Below are positions 24,034 through 32,867 of a stretch of 64,000 bases of DNA, piece by piece. This stretch comes from Limivivens faecihominis (lineage in GTDB: Bacteria > Bacillota > Clostridia > Lachnospirales > Lachnospiraceae). The stretch spans positions 20,625 through 84,624 of the forward strand of contig NZ_JAJEPR010000014.1 of the NCBI RefSeq assembly GCF_020686945.1, written 5' to 3'. Both the position numbers and the translations under genes were made by a program. Each line of letters begins with the position of its first letter. Within the stretch, counting starts at the first letter, position 1. The notes under the pieces were generated by a model that was not told the DNA's origin, ran no database searches, and saw only the letters and a program-made list of their open reading frames with translations.

Positions 24034-25518
24034 TCAGGCGAAGGGATTCTCTGTCTTGTAGAGCATGCCCTTCGGCTGATTGAAACCGATCTCCTCTACA
24101 TCCACCCCGATGTATTTGAATACTTCATAGAGTGCTTTTCCATAATGGCCGAATGCAACAGCTCCATGATGCGGATAGTTCTTCTCGATCAGAACATGAC
24201 GATAGAATCTTCCCATCTCCGGAATTGCGAAGATACCGATGGAACCGAAGGATTTGGTTGCTACCGGAAGAACCTCGCCCTGTGCCACATAAGCGCGGAG
24301 CTTGCAGTCTGCGGTACTCTGCAGACGATAGAAAGTGATGTCGCCCGGTGCGATATCTCCCTCGAGGGTTCCCTGAGTTACCTCTTCCGGAAGGGATCTT
24401 GCCATAATGAACTGGTATTTCATAGAGCAGAAAGCCAGTTTTCTGGAGCAGGTATTTCCGCAGTGGAAGCCCATGAAGGTATCTTTCAGGGTGTACGGGA
24501 ATTTGCCCTCGATGCTCTCTTTGTACATATCCTTCGGAACGCTGTTGTTGATATCCAGCAGGGTAACGGCATCCTCGCTGATGCAGGTTCCGATGAACTC
24601 GCTGAGTGCTCCGTAGATATCTACCTCACAGGATACGGGGATTCCTCTTCCGGTGAGACGGCTGTTTACATAGCAGGGAACAAAGCCGAACTGAGTCTGA
24701 AATGCAGGCCAGCATTTTCCGGCGATGGTCACATACTCGCGATAGCCCTTGTGAGCCTCTACCCAGTCAAGCAGGGTGATCTCGTACTGAGCCAGTTTCG
24801 GCAGGATCTCGGGTTTCATATTGCCCTCGCCCAGCTCTGCCTCCATATCTTTTACTACCTCCGGGATTCTCGGATCGCCGGCATGTTTGTTGTAAGCCTC
24901 GAAAAGGTCCAGCTCGGAGTTCTCCTCGATCTCAACGCCCAGATTGTAAAGCTGCTGAATCGGTGCGTTGCAGGCCAGGAAGTTTAACGGACGGGGACCA
25001 AAGCTGATGATTTTCAGTTTGGAAAGACCGATGACAGCTCTTGCGATCGGCAGGAACTCGTGGATCATATCGGCGCAGTCCTCAGCGTCTCCCACCGGAT
25101 ACTCGGGGATGTATGCTTTGGTGTTTCTCAGTTTCAGGTTGTAGCTGGCGTTGAGCATTCCGCAGTATGCGTCTCCTCTTCCGCCTACCAGGCTGTCGCC
25201 GCTCTCCTCGGCTGCTGCAACGAACATTTTCGGTCCGTCAAAATGTTTTGCCAGCAGAGTCTCGGCGATCTCCGGTCCGAAGTTTCCAAGATATACGCAG
25301 AGGGCATTACAACCAGCTTTTTTGATATCCTCGAGAGCCTGAACCATATGAATCTCGCTCTCGACGATACAGACGGGACATTCGTAGATGTCTGCTGCAT
25401 CATATTTCTTTGCATAAGCGTCCACAAGAGCTTTTCTTCTGTTTACAGACAGGGGCTCAGGGAAACAGTCACGGCTCACTGCCACGATACCAACTTTTAC
25501 TTTGGGAATGTTGTTCAT
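24034..25518 (-). CDS. L-fucose/L-arabinose isomerase family protein
   Basis: A 494-residue protein of the FucI/AraA-like aldose-ketose isomerase fold: N-terminal VKVGIVAVSRDCFPEPLS, the segment CNALCVYLGNFGPE, and the C-terminal motifs TDCKLRAYV-like and HHGAVAFGHYGKALYEV. These enzymes bind Mn2+ with Glu, Asp and His; likely ligands are the Glu in SCEVD and His in YPHHGA. The substrate cannot be set by eye. The neighbour kinase and the DUF4867 gene make a catabolic cassette. AAGGAGG precedes the start. Confidence 0.85.
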   Translation of the reverse strand: MNNIPKVKVGIVAVSRDCFPEPLSVNRRKALVDAYAKKYDAADIYECPVCIVESEIHMVQALEDIKKAGCNALCVYLGNFGPEIAETLLAKHFDGPKMFVAAAEESGDSLVGGRGDAYCGMLNASYNLKLRNTKAYIPEYPVGDAEDCADMIHEFLPIARAVIGLSKLKIISFGPRPLNFLACNAPIQQLYNLGVEIEENSELDLFEAYNKHAGDPRIPEVVKDMEAELGEGNMKPEILPKLAQYEITLLDWVEAHKGYREYVTIAGKCWPAFQTQFGFVPCYVNSRLTGRGIPVSCEVDIYGALSEFIGTCISEDAVTLLDINNSVPKDMYKESIEGKFPYTLKDTFMGFHCGNTCSRKLAFCSMKYQFIMARSLPEEVTQGTLEGDIAPGDITFYRLQSTADCKLRAYVAQGEVLPVATKSFGSIGIFAIPEMGRFYRHVLIEKNYPHHGAVAFGHYGKALYEVFKYIGVDVEEIGFNQPKGMLYKTENPFA

Positions 25519-25545
25519 TGTTAAAATCCTCCTTGTGTATGTAAA

Positions 25546-26166
25546 TCAATCGAGTTTCAGATTTTCTCCGATGATGCCATTGAAAGCGCCTTCAATCTTT
25601 GCATCCGGATGGGCAATCACCCATTTGTTTGTACCGAAAAGCAGCTTCTCCTCGTCAATTGCGTTCTCGTGCTTCTTCGCGAGATCCAGATTGGTTCCCT
25701 TCGGAAGAACAACGACCATGCGGAAACCGCTCTCCACGGTGTTGCAGGGCGCATAATGCAGGGTGTCGGCAAAAACCTCCACAGCCGTTCCGGCGGGAAC
25801 CAGGAAAGCCTCCACATTTGCAGAATCATACTGGAAATCCTCGGTGATGTCTGCGCGTTTTCCAAGCATCAGCACCAGATCGCTGACTGCCACGTCGATC
25901 TCAGAAGAACGATGGTATTCCAGCGCGTTCAAAAGCTTGTTTTTTCCGTTGCAGTAACCGATCTGTACCGGCATCTCGCCGTAAGTGCGCTCCACCAGTT
26001 CATCAAAAACAGGAAGCGCCTCCAGCTCCGGGACAGAAGCCACATAGATCACGTCCTCGGGACAGGGAGTCTTCTTCATCTCCTTGATTAGTTCTTTGAA
26101 ATCAACATCCTTTACGATACGGCCGTATTTTTTGAATTTTGCGTCCGTAACCGGAATCAGGTTCAT
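25546..26166 (-). CDS. DUF4867 family protein, cupin-like
   Basis: A 206-residue protein of the family I recall as DUF4867, commonly next to the fucose/arabinose-isomerase-like gene in Firmicutes. The middle has GTAVEVFADTLHYAPCNTVESGFRMVV-type strands (His and Glu residues spaced as in cupins), suggesting a sugar-binding or sugar-isomerising beta barrel. First gene of the operon: it lies 27 bases before the isomerase gene and directly after a strong promoter and operator-like palindrome. Activity unknown. Confidence 0.75.
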   Translation of the reverse strand: MNLIPVTDAKFKKYGRIVKDVDFKELIKEMKKTPCPEDVIYVASVPELEALPVFDELVERTYGEMPVQIGYCNGKNKLLNALEYHRSSEIDVAVSDLVLMLGKRADITEDFQYDSANVEAFLVPAGTAVEVFADTLHYAPCNTVESGFRMVVVLPKGTNLDLAKKHENAIDEEKLLFGTNKWVIAHPDAKIEGAFNGIIGENLKLD

Positions 26167-26198
26167 GAGAAAAATCCTCCTTTACACTTAGTTTAATG

Positions 26199-26244
26199 AC
26201 TGAACTTTTAATTTCAGTATAGAAGGAAGGGGGGTGTTTGTCAA
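26199..26244 (-). promoter_or_regulatory. Promoter and operator-like palindrome of the sugar operon
   Basis: Minus strand -35 TTGACA (26239-26244), 17-base spacer, -10 TATACT (26216-26221). Immediately downstream, overlapping the last -10 bases, ACTGAA and TTCAGT form a 20-bp dyad (26199-26218). Position and symmetry fit a repressor site, possibly LacI or GntR type. No repressor gene is adjacent. Confidence 0.7.
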
Positions 26245-26302
26245 CTGTTTTTTGTGCTCCTCTCTATGGAATCGGCCCGGATTTTATGATAAAATGTAAC
26301 TG

Positions 26303-26337
26303 TTCAGAGCGCAGCGAAATCGAGGTCTGGCTCTGAA
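26303..26337 (+). other. Hairpin in ydcF-like leader
   Basis: TTCAGAGC (26303-26310) and GCTCTGAA (26330-26337) form a perfect 8-bp stem 30 bases before the gene at 26368. There is no U tract. Role unknown. Confidence 0.4.
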
Positions 26338-26367
26338 TGCTTACAATAGCTAACAGGAGTTTTTCTT

Positions 26368-26979
26368 ATGCATTTTTTTGATCCCATTACAGATTTTATC
26401 TTTATAGAAAATGAACCGGAACCGGCAGACGTGATCTTCATTCCCGGCGGCCCCTGCGGAGAGATCGCCCTGCACGCTGCAGAGCTTTTCCATCAGGGTT
26501 ACGCCCCTCTTCTGATCCCTTCGGGCTGCCACAGCATTCTCGATCCTGTCTATCGCGGAGCCCGGTCGCCGGAAAAATACCGCGGCAGGGAATTTCCCAC
26601 CGAGGCTGATTTTTTCTCCGCCATTCTTATGGAAAAGGGCGTCCCGGCCGAAAACATCCTGCCGGAGCGTCAGGCCACCTTCACCTACGAAAACGCTATC
26701 TATACAAGGAATCTCACCGACGCCCTCGGTCTCACGGTTCGGACCGCCCTTCTCTCCTGCCAGGCCTATCACGCCCGCCGTGCCCTCCTCTATTACCAGG
26801 CCCTTTTTCCGGAGACCCGGATCCTGGTTACACCCACCGTCACCCAGGGAATCCGGCGTGAGGACTGGTTTGAACGGTCGAAAACCATCGATCTGGTCCT
26901 TCAGGAGGTGGAGCACTGCGGCAGCCAGTTCCACGAAATCCTGAAAAAATATCCCGAACCGGCCATTCCGGTCCGCTGA
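26368..26979 (+). CDS. YdcF/SanA-like DUF218 protein
   Basis: A 203-residue cytosolic protein with the DUF218 Rossmann-like fold: DVIFIPGG (residues 20-27), GYAPLLIPSG, a conserved acidic/basic stretch with TFTYENAIYTRN, and RTALLSCQAYHARRAL. Relatives (YdcF, SanA, ElyC) are linked to envelope functions or S-adenosylmethionine binding, but no activity is settled. Unlike ElyC and SanA it has no membrane anchor. AGGAG precedes the start. Confidence 0.8.
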   Translation: MHFFDPITDFIFIENEPEPADVIFIPGGPCGEIALHAAELFHQGYAPLLIPSGCHSILDPVYRGARSPEKYRGREFPTEADFFSAILMEKGVPAENILPERQATFTYENAIYTRNLTDALGLTVRTALLSCQAYHARRALLYYQALFPETRILVTPTVTQGIRREDWFERSKTIDLVLQEVEHCGSQFHEILKKYPEPAIPVR

Positions 26980-27122
26980 AAACCTGTTTTTTCGAGGAAT
27001 ATCCGTGAGCGGGAAGGAAATTTATGGCAAAAAGCACACAAATTTGAATTCCCCCCTTCCTTTTTCAGCAAAAAAGTATTAAAATAAAAGCAATTATTTC
27101 GAAACAAGAAAGGAGATCCCTT

Positions 27123-27560
27123 ATGGCTAAAAACGATAAACTTGGCAAGCTTCTGTTAGGAAGTGCTCTGGCAGGCGCTGCTATCGGTACCCTTACTTAT
27201 TTTCTTAAGAAAAAAGGGCAGGACAGCTCCTGGGATGACGAAGATCTGGAAGATTTCGATGACAATCTGACCGATCATAAAACAGAGGATGACGAGGACG
27301 ACGACGATACTCCCGTTTCCAGAGAATATGTGACCATTCACACCGATCACAGCCACGCCGAGGAAGCCGGCGAAGGCAGCGAGGCTTTCGAGGACGAGAC
27401 CGAAGAAGCACCCGAAACTGAGGAAAAAGCTGAGGCTCCGGCTGAAGAAGAGGCTGAAACTCCTGAAGAGGCTGTTCCCACTGAGGAAGCCCCCGAAGCT
27501 CCTGCTGAAGAGACAGCGGCTCCCACATCCGACGAAACCGATGCTCCCGAAGCTGAATAA
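27123..27560 (+). CDS. Acidic, membrane-tethered low-complexity protein
   Basis: A 145-residue protein of unknown function. A short basic start and a hydrophobic segment (residues about 9-27, LLLGSALAGAAIGTLTYF) resemble YtxH-type membrane tethers. The rest is extremely acidic: residues 36-60 are nearly all Asp/Glu, and residues 80-145 are Glu/Ala/Pro/Thr repeats. AAGGAG lies upstream and a strong terminator follows. Confidence 0.7.
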   Translation: MAKNDKLGKLLLGSALAGAAIGTLTYFLKKKGQDSSWDDEDLEDFDDNLTDHKTEDDEDDDDTPVSREYVTIHTDHSHAEEAGEGSEAFEDETEEAPETEEKAEAPAEEEAETPEEAVPTEEAPEAPAEETAAPTSDETDAPEAE

Positions 27561-27582
27561 AACAAATCTATGACGACAAAAT

Positions 27583-27628
27583 CCCGGTCCGCTGACTATT
27601 TAAAAATCAGCTGACCGGGACTTTTTTT
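27583..27628. terminator. Bidirectional terminator
   Basis: CCCGGTC-GCTGA (27583-27595) pairs with TCAGC-GACCGGG (27607-27619), followed by seven T on the plus strand and TTTTG on the minus strand. It separates the acidic-protein gene from the convergent mocR gene. Confidence 0.85.
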
Positions 27629-29021
27629 ATTCTCTCCACACATCTTTCAAAAGCCCCACGGCCTCCCGTATGGCTTCCTCTTTGAGATTCGCATAGCCTA
27701 AGATCACCGTATGGGTCTCTTCTTTTTCTCTGACGTAATAACCGGACAGGCCATAGACCTGGATCCCCGCCTTTTTTGCCAGGGCGCAGGCCTCGTCTTC
27801 CGTTCTTCCGTTCTGGAAACGGACCAGAAGGTGGACTCCTGCATTTTCTCCTGAAATTTCAATTCCGGGGATCTCTTTTAACCCTTCCAGAAGCACGTCA
27901 TGACGGTTTTTGTAAACCGCGCGCATCTTATTCAGATGCCGCTCATAGTAGCCTTCCTTCAGGAAACCGGCCACGATCCGCTGATCCACCCTCGATACCG
28001 TGGAGGAAAAAGCCGTGCCCCGCTCTTTGTAGCACCTGAGAAGCTTTTCCGGCAATACCAGGTAGCTCACACGGATCGCAGGAGCGATGGATTTGGAAAA
28101 GGTTCCGATATAAATGACCTTTCCGTGGCTGTCGTAGCCCTGGAGCGCCGGAATCGGTTTTCCCTTATAGCGAAATTCACTGTCATAATCGTCCTCGATG
28201 ATGTAGCGCTCCTTGGAGCCGTTCGCCCATTTCAGGAGCTCCAGCCGCCGCTTGATCGGCATTACGGTTCCCAAGGGATATTGATGGGAGGGCATCACAT
28301 AGGCGATCTCCGCCCCGGAGGCCTCGAGCTTTTTCACATTCATGCCGGAGCGGTCCATATCGATGACCTGCATGGAATTTCCCAGATTTTCAAGAACCTG
28401 ATAGGCCTTTTTATAGGTAGGGTTCTCCATGGCGATGGAACGCTTCCCCCCGAAAACTGCCTGCAAAAGCATGAGAAGATAGTCGGTTCCGGCCCCCACC
28501 ACCACCTGTTCCGGCAGGCAGTTGACGCCCCGGGACTGGTGAAGATGAGCTGCAATCGTGCTTCGAAGCTCCAGCTCCCCGGCGGGTTCTCCCAGCATGA
28601 AAAGCTCCTTCTCGTCGTCCTGCAGAACCACCCGGGACAATTTTCTCCAGGCATTATGCGGAAAACTGTCGAGATCCACGCCATTAGGCGAAAAATCAAA
28701 GCGGTAGTGCTCCCTTTTCACCTCAGCGGGTCTGGCCTCTTCTCTCTCCTTCGCCACGCCTTTATAGATCCCGTCCAGCTCGCTGACAAAATATCCCCGG
28801 CAGGGAGCCGATTCGATATAGCCCTCGGATAAAAGCTGCTCGTAAGCCATATCCACGGTGCTCCGGCTCACCTGGAGGTACTGGGCCAATTTACGGGTAG
28901 AGGGCAGCCTTTCCTGAAAAGGCAGCCCTCCATCTAAAATTTCAGTCTTTATGTGGTTGTAGATCTGTTCGTAAAGAGGCCGGTCAGAGCCGGTCTCCAG
29001 ACTGATGGTAAGCTCCGTCAT
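27627..29021 (-). CDS. MocR/PdxR-type GntR-aminotransferase regulator
   Basis: A 464-residue MocR regulator. Residues about 10-80 form a GntR winged helix (LYEQIYNHIKTEIL, RLPSTRKLAQYLQVSRSTVDMAYEQL); residues about 110-460 are a fold-type I aminotransferase domain with NPTYKKAYQV, the DDYDSEFR region and the PLP lysine in TFSKSIAPAIR. Such proteins sense PLP or an amino compound; PdxR controls B6 synthesis. Here the gene follows glnS by three bases and is probably cotranscribed. No pdx genes are near, so the target is unknown. Confidence 0.88.
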   Translation of the reverse strand: MTELTISLETGSDRPLYEQIYNHIKTEILDGGLPFQERLPSTRKLAQYLQVSRSTVDMAYEQLLSEGYIESAPCRGYFVSELDGIYKGVAKEREEARPAEVKREHYRFDFSPNGVDLDSFPHNAWRKLSRVVLQDDEKELFMLGEPAGELELRSTIAAHLHQSRGVNCLPEQVVVGAGTDYLLMLLQAVFGGKRSIAMENPTYKKAYQVLENLGNSMQVIDMDRSGMNVKKLEASGAEIAYVMPSHQYPLGTVMPIKRRLELLKWANGSKERYIIEDDYDSEFRYKGKPIPALQGYDSHGKVIYIGTFSKSIAPAIRVSYLVLPEKLLRCYKERGTAFSSTVSRVDQRIVAGFLKEGYYERHLNKMRAVYKNRHDVLLEGLKEIPGIEISGENAGVHLLVRFQNGRTEDEACALAKKAGIQVYGLSGYYVREKEETHTVILGYANLKEEAIREAVGLLKDVWRE

Positions 29022-29024
29022 GCC

Positions 29025-30692
29025 TTAGGCCTTGGGAAGCTTAAAGGAACTCTTCAGGGAAACGATCCGGTTGAACACCAGATTTTTATCCGTGGAATCC
29101 TTGGAATCCACGCAGAAGAAACCGTTTCTCACGAACTGGAAGCTGTCGTAAGCCTTCGCACCCTTGAAGTTCGGCTCCAGATAGCAGTCTTTTACGATGG
29201 TCAGAGAATTGGGATTCAGGTTCAGGGAACCGTCCTCATTGTAAACACCCTTGCTCTCATCGATGATGTTCTCATAGAGACGGCACTCAGCCTTGATGGC
29301 GGTGGAAGCATTTACCCAATGAATGGTACCTTTTACTTTTCTGCCGTCCGGTGCGTTTCCGCCCTTGGTCTCGGGATCGTAAGTGGCATGGATCACAGTG
29401 ATGTTGCCATTCTCGTCCTTCTCGCAGCCGGTGCAGGTCACAAAGTAAGCGTTCATAAGACGTACCTCATTGCCCGGGAAGAGACGGAAATATTTCTTCG
29501 GCGGCTCCTCCATGAAGTCCTCAGCCTCGATGTAAAGCTCTTTGCCGAAGGGAACCTCACGGCTTCCAAGCGCCTCGTTCTCCAGATTGTTCGGAGCGGT
29601 CAGGTACTCAACCTGTCCTTCCGGATAGTTGTCGATGACCAGCTTTACCGGATGAAGGATTGCCATCATACGCGGAGCCTTGGTCTTTAAGTCCTCACGG
29701 ATGCAGTACTCCAGCATTGCGTAGTCTGCGGAAGACTGAGCTTTGCTGACGCCGCAGAGGTCTACGAACATCTTGATGGATTCCGGTGTGAAGCCTCTTC
29801 TTCTGAGGGCTGCGATAGAAACCAGTCTCGGATCGTCCCAGCCGTCTACGATGCCTTCCTCAACCAGACGTTTGATGTAACGTTTACCGGTAACGACGTT
29901 GGTCAGGTAGAGCTTTGCGAACTCGATCTGCTTCGGCGGGAACTCAAACTCACACTCTTTTACGACCCAGTCATACAGCGGACGGTGATCCTCAAACTCC
30001 AGCGTACAGATGGAATGGGTTACGCCCTCGATGGCATCCTCAATCGGATGAGCGAAATCATACATCGGATAAATGCACCAGGTATCGCCGGTACGGTGAT
30101 GGGTCATATGAGCCACACGGTAGATGATCGGGTCACGCATGTTGATGTTGGGGGATGCCATATCGATCTTGGCACGGAGCACTTTCTCTCCGTCCTGGTA
30201 TTTACCGTTTTTCATGTTCTCGAAAAGCTCCAGGTTTTCTTCCACGGAACGATCACGGTAGGGGCTGTTTTTGCCCGGCTCAGTCAGGGTTCCTCTGTAC
30301 TCGCGGATCTCCTCCGGAGAGAGGTCGCAGACGTAGGCTTTGCCTTTTTTGATAAGCTTGATGGCATACTCGTACATTTTTCCAAAGTAATCGGAAGCGA
30401 AGTAGAGTCTGTCCTCCCAGTCGGCGCCCAGCCATTTGATGTCGGCCTTGATGGACTCCACGAACTCCACTTTCTCTTTCGTGGGGTTGGTGTCGTCGAA
30501 ACGCATGTTGAATTTGCCGTGATATTTCTGTGCAAGTCCATAATTTAAAAGGATGGATTTCGCATGTCCGATATGAAGGTATCCGTTGGGCTCTGGCGGG
30601 AACCGGGTACAGATCTCTTTATATTTTCCTTCTGCCAAATCCTTCTCTATAATCTGTTCAATAAAATTTTTGGAAACTGTTTCGTTCTCCAT
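29025..30692 (-). CDS. glnS: Glutaminyl-tRNA synthetase
   Basis: A 555-residue class I synthetase. The HIGH motif is in PPEPNGYLHIGHAKS (residues about 37-51). The region DGWDDPRLVSIAALRRRG is typical of GlnRS. The second signature loop, usually V(M/L)SKR, reads VVTGKR here. The start at 30692 has GGAGGAG seven bases upstream. GlnRS is the direct route to Gln-tRNA; many Firmicutes instead use GatCAB, so its presence is consistent with Clostridia that acquired glnS. Cotranscribed with the mocR gene. Confidence 0.94.
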   Translation of the reverse strand: MENETVSKNFIEQIIEKDLAEGKYKEICTRFPPEPNGYLHIGHAKSILLNYGLAQKYHGKFNMRFDDTNPTKEKVEFVESIKADIKWLGADWEDRLYFASDYFGKMYEYAIKLIKKGKAYVCDLSPEEIREYRGTLTEPGKNSPYRDRSVEENLELFENMKNGKYQDGEKVLRAKIDMASPNINMRDPIIYRVAHMTHHRTGDTWCIYPMYDFAHPIEDAIEGVTHSICTLEFEDHRPLYDWVVKECEFEFPPKQIEFAKLYLTNVVTGKRYIKRLVEEGIVDGWDDPRLVSIAALRRRGFTPESIKMFVDLCGVSKAQSSADYAMLEYCIREDLKTKAPRMMAILHPVKLVIDNYPEGQVEYLTAPNNLENEALGSREVPFGKELYIEAEDFMEEPPKKYFRLFPGNEVRLMNAYFVTCTGCEKDENGNITVIHATYDPETKGGNAPDGRKVKGTIHWVNASTAIKAECRLYENIIDESKGVYNEDGSLNLNPNSLTIVKDCYLEPNFKGAKAYDSFQFVRNGFFCVDSKDSTDKNLVFNRIVSLKSSFKLPKA

Positions 30693-30746
30693 TCTTTCTC
30701 CTCCAGTCATTGCCCAGGGGTAGCCCTGGAAAGTTCATGATAGTTC

Positions 30747-30775
30747 AGTGTACCATAAAGTCTGAAAAAAAACAA
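30747..30775 (-). promoter_or_regulatory. glnS promoter
   Basis: Minus strand -35 TTGTTT (30770-30775), 17-base spacer, -10 TACACT (30747-30752). The short leader contains a small CCAGGG/CCCTGG hairpin. No T-box is seen. Confidence 0.55.
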
Positions 30776-30783
30776 CGCATGAA

Positions 30784-30812
30784 TTGTATTCCCCGGCAAA
30801 AAATGCTATGAT
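30784..30812 (+). promoter_or_regulatory. Promoter of the lipid kinase gene
   Basis: -35 TTGTAT (30784-30789), 17-base spacer, -10 TATGAT (30807-30812), divergent from and only eight bases away from the glnS -35. Confidence 0.6.
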
Positions 30813-30847
30813 ACCCCTGTAACGATCTGACACAAAAGGAGTTTCCC

Positions 30848-31765
30848 ATGTATTATTTTATTATAAACCCCAATTCCAGTTCCGGAAAAGGACTTCTGAT
30901 CTGGAAATCCATCGAGCCTGTCTTAAAGGAGCGAAACGTTGACTATCATCCTTTTTTCACGAAGGACAGAGAGAGCACGGCCCATCTGGTCAAAAGGCTC
31001 TGCACGGAAAAAGCTCCGGCAACCATCGTGGCTGTGGGCGGAGACGGCACGGTGAACGATGTGCTGAACGGCCTTGCCAATTTTGAAAATATCACCTTCG
31101 GCTACATTCCTTCCGGCTCCGGAAACGACCTGGCCCGGGGCCTTCATCTGGAAACGGATCCCGAAAAAGCGCTGGAGCGCATCCTCTCCCCCACCCGGAC
31201 AGAATCGCTTCGGATCGCTTCTGTCTCCACCCCGGCTTTTTCCCGGCGTTTTCTCGTGAGCAGCGGTCTGGGCTTTGACGCCGCAGTCTGCGAGGGCGCT
31301 CTCCATTCCAGATTTAAGAAATTTCTGAATCAGCTTCATCTCGGAAAGCTCACCTACACAGGCATCGCTTTAAAGGAACTCTTCCTCTCCCACTGTCCGA
31401 AGGCAAAGCTCATTCTGGACGAGGCGACCGTCGTCGAAGTTCCGGCCATGTTTTTCACCGCTGCCATGAACCTCCCCTACGAGGGTGGCGGCTTTCAGTT
31501 CTGCCCGAAAGCGGATCCCAAAGACGACCGGCTGGATCTGATCCTCGTGGAAAAAATGCCAAAACTCAAAATCCTGTGCCTCCTTCCCACAGCCTTCTTC
31601 GGAAAGCACACCCGTTTCCACGGCGTCCACATCTATACCTTCAAAGAGGCAACACTTATCACAGAACGGCCTCTTTTCCTGCATACGGACGGCGAAATCC
31701 CCGGGAAAACCATGGAAGCGACCTGGCGGCTGCTGTCGGAAAAGCTTTCCATGATTTTAGAATAG
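30848..31765 (+). CDS. Diacylglycerol/lipid kinase family protein
   Basis: A 305-residue DAGK_cat enzyme related to DgkB and YegS. Motifs: NPNSSSGKG (residues 8-16), the nucleotide-binding VAVGGDGTVNDVLNGL (residues about 60-75) and PSGSGNDLARGL. It phosphorylates diacylglycerol or a related lipid at the inner face of the membrane, recycling lipid head-group turnover products. AAAAGGAG precedes the ATG. Monocistronic. Confidence 0.88.
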   Translation: MYYFIINPNSSSGKGLLIWKSIEPVLKERNVDYHPFFTKDRESTAHLVKRLCTEKAPATIVAVGGDGTVNDVLNGLANFENITFGYIPSGSGNDLARGLHLETDPEKALERILSPTRTESLRIASVSTPAFSRRFLVSSGLGFDAAVCEGALHSRFKKFLNQLHLGKLTYTGIALKELFLSHCPKAKLILDEATVVEVPAMFFTAAMNLPYEGGGFQFCPKADPKDDRLDLILVEKMPKLKILCLLPTAFFGKHTRFHGVHIYTFKEATLITERPLFLHTDGEIPGKTMEATWRLLSEKLSMILE

Positions 31766-31778
31766 TCATATTTCCCCA

Positions 31779-31826
31779 ACAAAAAATCAGACTATGCAAA
31801 TTGGACTGCACAGTCTGATTTTTTGT
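31779..31826. terminator. Bidirectional terminator
   Basis: AACAAAAAATCAGACT (31778-31793) and AGTCTGATTTTTTGTT (31811-31826) form a long stem with its own A and U tracts, usable in both directions between the lipid kinase and the glycosyltransferase genes. Confidence 0.82.
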
Positions 31827-31835
31827 TATACTTTT

Positions 31836-32855
31836 TTAGTTGAAACCGAAGAATTTCTGAGTCAGCTGGTAAGCGGCAACGGAAACTTTTCTTCCTCCCT
31901 TGCCCGGCAGGTTCATGGCCCGGCCCAGGAGGCTGTGGCGCAGTTTATAATAGAGACGAAGATCCGCTCTCTTTAAGTACTGCCAGAGCTCCTGCTTTTT
32001 CTCAAAGTTTTCATCCGTGCCGGAACGAAGCAGCAGCACAGAGGAAATGGTTGTGATGATATCCAGATAACTCATCATATAGTTTCTCAGGCGTTTGTCC
32101 TTGATATTCCGCCCGGCCATAAAGTCAATCATGATCTTGTTCACGCGGATCTGCTGGTCGATACGGCCGATCATGATGGTCTCGTTGACGGACTGATCCT
32201 CTCTTCCGATAAAGTAGTGGTAGAACTCCGCATCGAGGTAGTAGAGCTTCTTCACGAAGGGAAGGGGCTGGAACACGAAAATGTTGTCCACATAGAAGGT
32301 GTGTTTCGGCAGTTTCAGACCGCACTCTCTCAGAAGGCCTGTCCGGTAGATCACGGAATGCATAAGGATATAGTGGCCCAGACGCATGTTTCCCATCTCT
32401 TCCCAGGTGAATACCCGTTCTGTGGGCATGGCGGAGTGGTACTGCATGATCCGTTTTCTCTTCTGGCCAACTTTGTCGTAAATATAGTTGCTGATGAACA
32501 TATCGACTGTGTCAGGTCCGGCGATGAGTTCTTTTAAGAGGCCGATGATCTTTAAGAGGACATCGGAATCCACCCAGTCATCGCTGTCCACCACCTTGAA
32601 GTAGACGCCGCTGGCATTGGCGATACCGGTATTTACAGCCTCGCCATGACCGCCATTCTCCTGATGGATAGCTTTCACAATCGTGGGATATTTTTCCTGG
32701 TAGGAATCCGCGATGGCTGCGGTATTATCCTTCTTGGAACCGTCGTCCACAATGAGGATTTCGATATCCTCACCGCCCGGAAGCAGGGATTCTATACATT
32801 TTCTCATGTAAGCTTCAGAATTGTAGCAGGGAATTGCCACAGATAAAATTTTCAT
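31836..32855 (-). CDS. Family 2 glycosyltransferase
   Basis: A 339-residue GT-A fold enzyme: LSVAIPCYNSEAYMRKCIESLL at the start, the acidic LIVDDGS, and DXD-like VVDSDDWVD near residue 92. The C-terminal third is basic and rich in aromatic residues and may touch the membrane, but there is no clear membrane helix. The start at 32855 has GGAG six bases upstream. It follows mutY by 12 bases and is probably cotranscribed. Acceptor unknown. Confidence 0.85.
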   Translation of the reverse strand: MKILSVAIPCYNSEAYMRKCIESLLPGGEDIEILIVDDGSKKDNTAAIADSYQEKYPTIVKAIHQENGGHGEAVNTGIANASGVYFKVVDSDDWVDSDVLLKIIGLLKELIAGPDTVDMFISNYIYDKVGQKRKRIMQYHSAMPTERVFTWEEMGNMRLGHYILMHSVIYRTGLLRECGLKLPKHTFYVDNIFVFQPLPFVKKLYYLDAEFYHYFIGREDQSVNETIMIGRIDQQIRVNKIMIDFMAGRNIKDKRLRNYMMSYLDIITTISSVLLLRSGTDENFEKKQELWQYLKRADLRLYYKLRHSLLGRAMNLPGKGGRKVSVAAYQLTQKFFGFN

Positions 32856-32867
32856 ATCGTTCTCCAA

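Noticed and set aside
27156..27565. Several minus-strand frames opposite the acidic protein gene
   Set aside because: They are antisense shadows of the Glu/Ala-rich repeats with Leu/Arg- or Ser-rich translations and no domains.
30693..30790. T-box leader for glnS
   Set aside because: The leader is under 50 bases with one small hairpin and lacks the T-box core sequence.
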